Shown in pieces: positions 58,938-64,000 of a DNA stretch of 64,000 bases; within the stretch, counting starts at the first letter, position 1, and each line of letters starts with the position of its first letter. Location: assembly GCF_900101395.1 (NCBI RefSeq), contig NZ_FMZO01000010.1, positions 124,001 through 188,000 on the forward strand, in the 5' to 3' direction. Under the pieces are notes generated by a model. That model was given only the letters and a program-made list of their open reading frames with translations, had not been told where the DNA came from and searched no databases. This DNA is from Niabella drilacis (GTDB lineage: Bacteria; Bacteroidota; Bacteroidia; Chitinophagales; Chitinophagaceae). The translations under genes and the position numbers were made by a program.

Positions 58938-60248
58938 ATGAATCACAAAACAACAAGAAGAGATTTTGTAAAAAACGGTTCTCTCATAGCCGGGGGACTG
59001 CTCGCAGCTCCGGTAATGGGTAATGTGAATTTTTTCTCCGGTGCTAAAGGAGAGATCAAAATAGCCCTGATCGGCTGCGGAGGCCGGGGTACCGGTGCCG
59101 TAACACAGGCCCTGTCTACCAAACAGAATGTAAAACTGGTGGCCATGGCAGATGCCTTTAAGGATCGCCTGGATGGATGCTATAAAACAATTACTTCCGA
59201 AGACATGGCCTCGCTGAAAGGTAAGATTGATGTGCCTGAAAGCAATAAGTTCACCGGTTTTGATGCCTATAAAAAAGCTATTGCTCTGGCCGATGTGGTG
59301 ATCCTTACCACCCCTCCCGGCTTTCGCCCTATTCATTTTGAAGAAGCAGTAAAACAAAACAAACACATCTTTACAGAAAAACCAATGGCGACCGACCCTG
59401 CCGGTATCAAAAAAGTACTGGACGCAGCAGAGATCGCCAAACAAAAAAAACTGAACGTAGTGGTAGGGCTTCAGCGCCGCTACCAGGATTCTTACCGGGC
59501 CCTGTTTGAGCGGAAAGACATGATCGGAGATATCCTTTCCGGACAGGTTTGGTGGAACAACTCCGGTGTGTGGGTTAAGCAGCGGGAGCCGCAACAAACA
59601 GAAATGGAATATCAGATGCGGAACTGGTATTACTTCAACTGGCTCTGCGGAGATCATATTACAGAACAGCATATTCATAATATAGATGTGATGAACTGGT
59701 TTAAGAACGCCTACCCCGTTAAAGCGCAGGGTATGGGCGGCCGCCAGGTACGTACCGGCAAACAATACGGGGAGATCTATGATCACCACTATGTAGAATT
59801 TCATTATGCAGATGGGTCGATCCTGAACAGCCAGTGCCGTCATATTCCCGGAACCATGAGCAAAGTGGATGAATTGCTGGTAGGCACAAAGGGGTCTATT
59901 TATTGCGACCAGGCGGTGATCAAAGATCGCTCCGGCAAAGTACTGTATGCTTTTGACAAAAAGAATGAGCGGAATCCTTATCAGACCGAGCACGACGAAC
60001 TTTTTGCCGCTATTGCCAAAGGTGAACATAAGTTCAACAATGCTGAATACGGTGCTAAGAGTACCCTTACTTCAATCATTGGCCGTATGGCTACCTATAG
60101 TGGCCAGGTGATCGAATGGGATAAAGCATTAAATTCCGGTATCGATATCATGCCCAAGGAGTACAGCTTTAATGCCACACCACCTGTGGTTCCGGATGCT
60201 GATGGTTTCTACCCGATAGCGACCCCGGGAAAGACGAAATATTTTTAA
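58938..60248 (+). CDS. Tat-exported Gfo/Idh/MocA-family oxidoreductase
   Basis: A 436-residue NAD(P)-dependent sugar dehydrogenase-like protein. A twin-arginine signal (TTRRDFVKNGSLIAGGLLAA) is followed by the Rossmann motif ALIGCGGRGTGA (43-54). The catalytic EKP triad lies at 147-149 (TEKPMAT) and the C-terminal substrate domain includes LCGDHITEQHIHNIDVMNWF with the conserved His residues. Many such exported members occur in Bacteroidota sugar-utilisation regions and may use tightly bound NAD. It follows the FGE-like gene at 24 bp and ends before a strong terminator, forming a two-gene operon. Confidence 0.92.
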   Translation: MNHKTTRRDFVKNGSLIAGGLLAAPVMGNVNFFSGAKGEIKIALIGCGGRGTGAVTQALSTKQNVKLVAMADAFKDRLDGCYKTITSEDMASLKGKIDVPESNKFTGFDAYKKAIALADVVILTTPPGFRPIHFEEAVKQNKHIFTEKPMATDPAGIKKVLDAAEIAKQKKLNVVVGLQRRYQDSYRALFERKDMIGDILSGQVWWNNSGVWVKQREPQQTEMEYQMRNWYYFNWLCGDHITEQHIHNIDVMNWFKNAYPVKAQGMGGRQVRTGKQYGEIYDHHYVEFHYADGSILNSQCRHIPGTMSKVDELLVGTKGSIYCDQAVIKDRSGKVLYAFDKKNERNPYQTEHDELFAAIAKGEHKFNNAEYGAKSTLTSIIGRMATYSGQVIEWDKALNSGIDIMPKEYSFNATPPVVPDADGFYPIATPGKTKYF

Positions 60249-60267
60249 ATCACTTTCATAACAATTT

Positions 60268-60302
60268 AAAGCCGGGCGTTTTTTACATCGCCCGGCTTTT
60301 TT
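60268..60302 (+). terminator. Rho-independent terminator of FGE-oxidoreductase pair
   Basis: AAAGCCGGGCG (60268-60278) pairs with CGCCCGGCTTT (60289-60299) around a 10-nt loop, followed by T residues, 20 bp after the oxidoreductase stop. Confidence 0.9.
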
Positions 60303-60388
60303 ATTTGCACGAAATAGAGTTCCCGCGACCACTGCAAGAAACGCTCCAATGGGGGTTATCGCTTTCCGAAAAGATCAATACCATATCG

Positions 60389-61366
60389 TCACGGGCGGAG
60401 CACTCCTAATAAATCCAGCCCCTTAAACTCAAATCCCACATCCAACGTGCCGGGCACTTCCCAGCCCAGGTTCATGGAAGACACACCGAGATCTTCAATC
60501 GCCGATCCTTTCAGGTATCCCCGTTGTTTTGCCAGCTTCACCGCATCTTTCATCATGGGCAGTATATCTTTGTAAATAGTGATCCATGCCCCTGAATGAA
60601 ACGATCCTTTCATAAAATCAGCACTTCCCATACTATAAATAAACTTACCCGTTGCATCGCTCTTACCCAGGTCCTGCGCCGCATACATCCGGATATCTTT
60701 ATAACGGTAGTCATAAAACGGAATACCAAACCACAAGAAATCACCATGATTCGGCGACGCCGGGTTCAGATCCTGCACAGTGATGAATAACTGGAACTGG
60801 GCCGTATGTAGTCCCGGATCAAAGTCCTTTTTTTTCATTCGAAGCACCGCCTTTGTCAATCTCCCGGAAAATTTAAAGATCAATGCCTCCAGGTCTTTCA
60901 GGTAAGGCTTTTTCGTAAATGTTTGCTCCACCAATAAATGCGCCCAATCTTCCCCCGCCTTCCGCGGTACAGGGTATTCATCCGAAGCCGTTACATTCAT
61001 CGCTACCCGGCAATTGCCAGCTGGTTTTTCAAACGCGATCTTTTTCCCCCTGGTTGCATAAATAATTCTTTTCCTATGAATCCGTCTTTTTATCCCTGCT
61101 AATTGAAACCGGCTGCCCCATTCCGCAAGTTCCCATTGCGCCCGGCCATTGTTTTCGCCAAAAGGAAAAATAAACCGATCCCTGCAAACAGCGTTCGTAT
61201 TCGTTCCCTTCAGCACCAGCCCTTTTTCGAATGCGCTGTCACCTAACAGCAACAGCGTATCCGAAACGGGCAGCCGTACGATTGCATCCCGGATACTTCC
61301 CTTTACCGCCATAGAAAAGAGCAGCATTCCCGGCAACAGCACACAAAAGATCACCTTATACATCAT
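60389..61366 (-). CDS. Exported hypothetical protein
   Basis: A 325-residue protein with a signal peptide (YKVIFCVLLPGMLLFSMAV). The mature part is basic and beta-rich, with WGSRFQLAGIKRRIHRKRII and the stretch DFLWFGIPFYDYRYKD followed by SMGSADFMKGSFHSGAWITI, and a C-terminal GWEVPGTLDVGFEFKGLDLL. The latter resembles a jelly-roll/carbohydrate-binding type domain seen in proteins linked to sugar metabolism, but I cannot name the family. It faces the Gfo/Idh gene across a terminator and diverges from the next exported gene, so it may belong to the same sugar region. Confidence 0.7.
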   Translation of the reverse strand: MMYKVIFCVLLPGMLLFSMAVKGSIRDAIVRLPVSDTLLLLGDSAFEKGLVLKGTNTNAVCRDRFIFPFGENNGRAQWELAEWGSRFQLAGIKRRIHRKRIIYATRGKKIAFEKPAGNCRVAMNVTASDEYPVPRKAGEDWAHLLVEQTFTKKPYLKDLEALIFKFSGRLTKAVLRMKKKDFDPGLHTAQFQLFITVQDLNPASPNHGDFLWFGIPFYDYRYKDIRMYAAQDLGKSDATGKFIYSMGSADFMKGSFHSGAWITIYKDILPMMKDAVKLAKQRGYLKGSAIEDLGVSSMNLGWEVPGTLDVGFEFKGLDLLGVLRP

Positions 61367-61615
61367 TCAATTATTTTGGTTTAAAATACCGGCACCCTGC
61401 CGGCATAAGCCGCTATACAAACTAAGTTAAGCATTCTGCAGCTCAGGTTAAGCAGCCCGTTACGGTTCGGCTGTTTTATTCTGACAGTAGAAGTAGAACA
61501 GCTGTAATTCCTCTTCTTTCATAAAAGCTATTTTCAAAAAATTACATCCGCCATTCCCCGGGCAATAAATATTATTAATACATTTATGCACTTTCTGTTT
61601 TTTATCAGCCCCAAA

Positions 61616-62998
61616 ATGAGAAAAAGTTTGCCGCCGCCATTTCCCCCAAAAGAGTTGCACCGCAGCAGCCGTTCCCTGCTCATGCTGCTATTCTTTTTAT
61701 ACTGTATCAGCCACGCCAACGCTCAAAAAAACAGTGCCAACAGCATGCGTTATATCGACAATGGGGCTATAAAACTGGGCATCGACCTGAACCTGGGCGG
61801 CGCCATTACTTACCTGAGCGAAAAAGGGAAACCGAACATGATCAATAACTGGGACTGGGGACGGCAGATCCAGATGTCTTTTTACAGCGGGCCTGTGCCT
61901 TATGAACCCGATGGCAAAAAGCCACACAAGGGCTGGACCTTTATTGGCTGGAACCCCATCCAGTCGGGTGATGTAGTGGGGAACCGTTCCAGGGTAACAG
62001 GTTTTAAACAAACGGGGAACAGCCTCTATGTCCGGTGTATTCCTATGCATTGGCCCCTGGATAATGTACCGGGTACCTGCACCTATGAATGTTGGATACA
62101 GCTGGAAGGGAATGCCGTAAAGGTCCGGAGCCGTATGATCAATTACCGGCCGGATACTACACAATATCCTGCCCGCGGACAAGAGCTCCCTGCCGTATAC
62201 ACCAATGCCCCTTATCACCGGCTGGTTACCTATGCAGGCACTCAACCCTATACCTATGACTCCGTCAGTTTTATTAAAAACCATAACCTGCCGCAAACCC
62301 CTTCCATCCAATGGGCAGCCTGGCAGGCCACCGAAAACTGGGCAGCTTGTGTAAATGAAGACGGATACGGTCTCGGCATCTGGAAGGAGGGCGTGCAACG
62401 TTTCTCCGGCGGATATTACGGCGACTCTTCGTTTAAAGGTGGTAGCCACGATGTTTCCACCGGCTATATTTCACCCGGTAGTATCGACATACTGGACCAT
62501 AATATCAGTTACGGTTATAACTATGTGCTGATTGTAGGTGCACTTGATGCCATCCGGAACTACGCTTATCAACAAATGCCACAGGCCCTTCCCTCTTTTC
62601 ATTTCCGCAACAGCCGGCTGCAATGGTATTACGAAAATACCAAAGACCGGGGCTGGCCTATCCGCGGCTGTCTTGAAATAACATTAAACCCCAACGCGGC
62701 ACTGCTCAGTCCTGTAATTTTCTGGAAGGCAACTGATGCTTCGCGGTTACTCATTGATGCACAGTGGCCGGCTTCTGTTAAAAAAGCCCGCATTTACCTC
62801 AGCCGGTTTGGTGTCTCCACATTTGAAGATCACCTGGATGTGGACGTCCAGCCTGGCAGAAGACAATACGTTATTCCCCTTGCCCATATCGGGCATTATA
62901 AAGGGGCCTTCAACGGACTTAAGATCCAACCGGATCCCGACGGGAAAAGCATGGAGCAAAACCTGCTGAAAGTATACACCATCGCGCTTTTAAAATAA
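61616..62998 (+). CDS. Exported protein, galactose-mutarotase-like fold suspected
   Basis: A 460-residue secreted protein. The ATG at 61616 (MRKSLPPPFPP...) is favoured over one 30 bp upstream; a hydrophobic signal segment (LLMLLFFLYCISHANAQ) ends the presequence. The N-terminal segment IDLNLGGAITYLSEKGKPNM followed by NNWDWGRQIQMSFYSGP has the G-G-A-I/N-x-x-D-x-G-R layout of aldose-1-epimerase-like or related carbohydrate-binding supersandwich folds. Later repeats such as GYNYVLIVGALDAIRN have no clear assignment. The role is probably carbohydrate-related by pattern and neighbourhood, not proven. Confidence 0.65.
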   Translation: MRKSLPPPFPPKELHRSSRSLLMLLFFLYCISHANAQKNSANSMRYIDNGAIKLGIDLNLGGAITYLSEKGKPNMINNWDWGRQIQMSFYSGPVPYEPDGKKPHKGWTFIGWNPIQSGDVVGNRSRVTGFKQTGNSLYVRCIPMHWPLDNVPGTCTYECWIQLEGNAVKVRSRMINYRPDTTQYPARGQELPAVYTNAPYHRLVTYAGTQPYTYDSVSFIKNHNLPQTPSIQWAAWQATENWAACVNEDGYGLGIWKEGVQRFSGGYYGDSSFKGGSHDVSTGYISPGSIDILDHNISYGYNYVLIVGALDAIRNYAYQQMPQALPSFHFRNSRLQWYYENTKDRGWPIRGCLEITLNPNAALLSPVIFWKATDASRLLIDAQWPASVKKARIYLSRFGVSTFEDHLDVDVQPGRRQYVIPLAHIGHYKGAFNGLKIQPDPDGKSMEQNLLKVYTIALLK

Positions 62999-63017
62999 CG
63001 AAGTGAGCGGGCATAAT

Positions 63018-63049
63018 AAAGGCGGTCTGCTTCATTTCAAACCGCCTTT
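63018..63049 (+). terminator. Hairpin after exported gene
   Basis: AAAGGCGGT (63018-63026) and ACCGCCTTT (63041-63049) form a 9-bp stem with a 14-nt loop, 20 bp after the stop codon at 62998. The T-tract is short (TTT then ACAT), so termination strength is uncertain. It may serve both this gene and the convergent sod gene. Confidence 0.65.
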
Positions 63050-63102
63050 ACATACATTGCAAAAATCTAAACCCGGAAAACATCCGGTTTCATTATTGCT
63101 TT

Positions 63103-63705
63103 TTAGAGTGCATTATTATAATGCTCTTCTACTTTTGTCCAGTTCACTACGTTCCAGAAAGCCTTTAAATAATCCGGACGTTTGTTCTGATATTTCAGGT
63201 AGTAAGCGTGTTCCCAAACATCCACACCGAGAATAGGCGTACCTTTTACTTCGGCGACATCCATCAGGGGGTTGTCCTGGTTAGGAGTGGAAGTTACTTC
63301 CAGTTTTCCGTCTTTAACAATCAGCCAGGCCCAGCCACTTCCGAAGCGTGTAGCACCTGCGGTATTCATTTTTTCTTTCAATCCATCCAGCGAACCAAAT
63401 GTTTCGTTGATCGCATCGGCCAGCTTCCCGGAGGGCGTACCGCCATCGGCACTCAGGATCTCCCAGAAGAAAGAGTGGTTCCAGTGACCACCGCCGTTAT
63501 TACGAACAGCAGCAGAAATAGCGCCTGCGTTTTTCACCAGTTCTTCCAGCGATTTATCTGCGTTTTCAGTACCATCAATTGCTTTATTCAGGTTATCCAC
63601 ATATGCCTGATGGTGCTTGCCATGGTGAATTTCCATTGTTTGCTTGTCAATGTGCGGTTCCAGCGCGTCGGGCGCATAAGGAAGGGCTGGTAGTGTAAAT
63701 GCCAT
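63103..63705 (-). CDS. sodA: Superoxide dismutase, Mn-type
   Basis: A 200-residue Fe/Mn-family superoxide dismutase. Metal ligands are His27 ([10 protein letters not shown]), His77 (HWNHSFFW), Asp162 and His166 ([13 protein letters not shown]). The second-shell Gln lies in NQDNPLMD (the Mn-type position) and GGGHWNHS lacks the Fe-type Gln, so Mn or cambialistic metal use is predicted. There is no signal peptide, so it is cytosolic. The start [20 protein letters not shown] is typical. Orientation is towards the mutarotase-like gene; upstream (63706-64000) is repeat-bearing DNA. Confidence 0.95.
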   Translation of the reverse strand: MAFTLPALPYAPDALEPHIDKQTMEIHHGKHHQAYVDNLNKAIDGTENADKSLEELVKNAGAISAAVRNNGGGHWNHSFFWEILSADGGTPSGKLADAINETFGSLDGLKEKMNTAGATRFGSGWAWLIVKDGKLEVTSTPNQDNPLMDVAEVKGTPILGVDVWEHAYYLKYQNKRPDYLKAFWNVVNWTKVEEHYNNAL

Positions 63706-63803
63706 GATTCTTTATTTTTTTATTGAGTAAATAATAATTAATCATCCAAAGTTAAACCATTATCGCCGGGCTGCAAAGTTCCATCAGAAAAGCAGCGTCC
63801 GGG

Positions 63804-64000
63804 AGGCTGCAAAGACTGAAAGGCATCAACAAATACAAGGTCCTGTAGGCTTCATTGAGCAGAACAGGGCTATTTATACTCACAGATTACACGGATGATC
63901 ACAGACACTATGTACAGCATTCCGGGCGAGTCTGAGAAAACCAGTGAGCAAACTAAAGCATTGGTAGCAAGAGGCCACAAAGACTGAAAGACACCAACAA
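63804..64000. repeat. Two 29-bp degenerate direct repeats at window edge
   Basis: AGGCTGCAAAGACTGAAAGG and nine more bases (63804-63832) match the final 29 bases of the window (63972-64000) at 25 of 29 positions. Between them lies AT/GC-mixed DNA with 'CACAGATTACACGGATGATC'-type words. The second copy is cut by the window end. The stretch 63706-64000 contains no supported gene; the sod promoter probably lies in its first 80 bp. Confidence 0.5.

Noticed and set aside
58917-60029. A 370-codon open frame antisense to the Gfo/Idh/MocA gene
   Set aside because: It lies wholly opposite a strongly supported gene, its translation is Phe/His/Cys-rich without any motif, and such antisense frames are common here from codon bias.
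1-64000. Search for CRISPR arrays, tRNA or rRNA genes
   Set aside because: No regularly spaced identical repeats, cloverleaf-like segments with CCA ends or rRNA-like stretches were recognised by eye; a covariance-model scan would settle this.

Overview
The window looks like a chromosomal segment of a Bacteroidota member, most likely of the family Chitinophagaceae (inference). Supporting signs are TANNTTTG-type -7 promoter elements, the near absence of Shine-Dalgarno sequences, GLPGLI and DUF2975/YozG-type proteins, an ECF sigma/membrane-partner pair, Sec/Tat-exported sugar enzymes, and intergenic repeats of the 'GCCACGAATGC' and 'CAAAGACTGAAAG' kind. No rRNA, tRNA, CRISPR array or complete insertion sequence was seen.

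Region by region: 1-0.9 kb is the 3' part of a membrane GT2 glycosyltransferase. 0.9-7.8 kb holds an HTH regulator diverging from an unknown gene, trmD, an ECF sigma factor with a membrane partner, a TraB/GumN protein, an Hsp15-like S4 protein, an M20 dipeptidase and a Gre-like protein. 7.8-15.8 kb (minus strand) is a five-gene response regulator / histidine kinase / TolC / RND / adaptor efflux locus, whose RND pump carries a canonical EF-hand-like loop. 15.9-19.0 kb has an exported TIM-barrel protein, a possible 27-residue membrane protein, a pRiA4b ORF-3-like protein and miaA. 19.1-25.4 kb (plus strand) is a second complete efflux operon headed by a GbsR/MarR-type regulator. 25.7-32.0 kb is an RDD gene diverging from a SpoIIM / DUF4129-like / DUF4350 / MoxR / DUF58 operon. 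32.1-36.2 kb has a TSP3 lipoprotein, an NTF2-like protein, a Crp-family regulator, cdsA and a CPBP protease. 36.3-40.0 kb has a dus gene, a broken Uma2 gene and a membrane-anchored MutS-family ATPase.

40.2-48.2 kb is the most accessory-looking part. A 19-bp-arm palindrome precedes two DUF2975-type membrane proteins and a small YozG-like HTH protein, followed by an outer-membrane beta-barrel/GLPGLI pair. Next come roughly 1.2 kb of decayed genes, including a degenerate copy of the 3' end of purD. Then comes a single AAA_14/DUF4143 ATPase gene bracketed at both ends by related inverted repeats, followed by intact purD. The layout (purD 3' remnant, repeat-bracketed ATPase, purD) is what an element inserted at a gene's 3' end would leave, and it is the best candidate here for an undescribed mobile or selfish unit.

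49.6-55.2 kb encodes two POT peptide transporters and one OPT transporter, suggesting peptide scavenging together with the M20 dipeptidase. 55.4-63.0 kb is a sugar/secreted-enzyme region (GyrI-like protein, esterase, Tat-exported TIM-barrel isomerase, FGE-fold protein, Gfo/Idh/MocA oxidoreductase, two unknown exported proteins). The window ends with a Mn-type superoxide dismutase and a repeat-bearing intergenic stretch.
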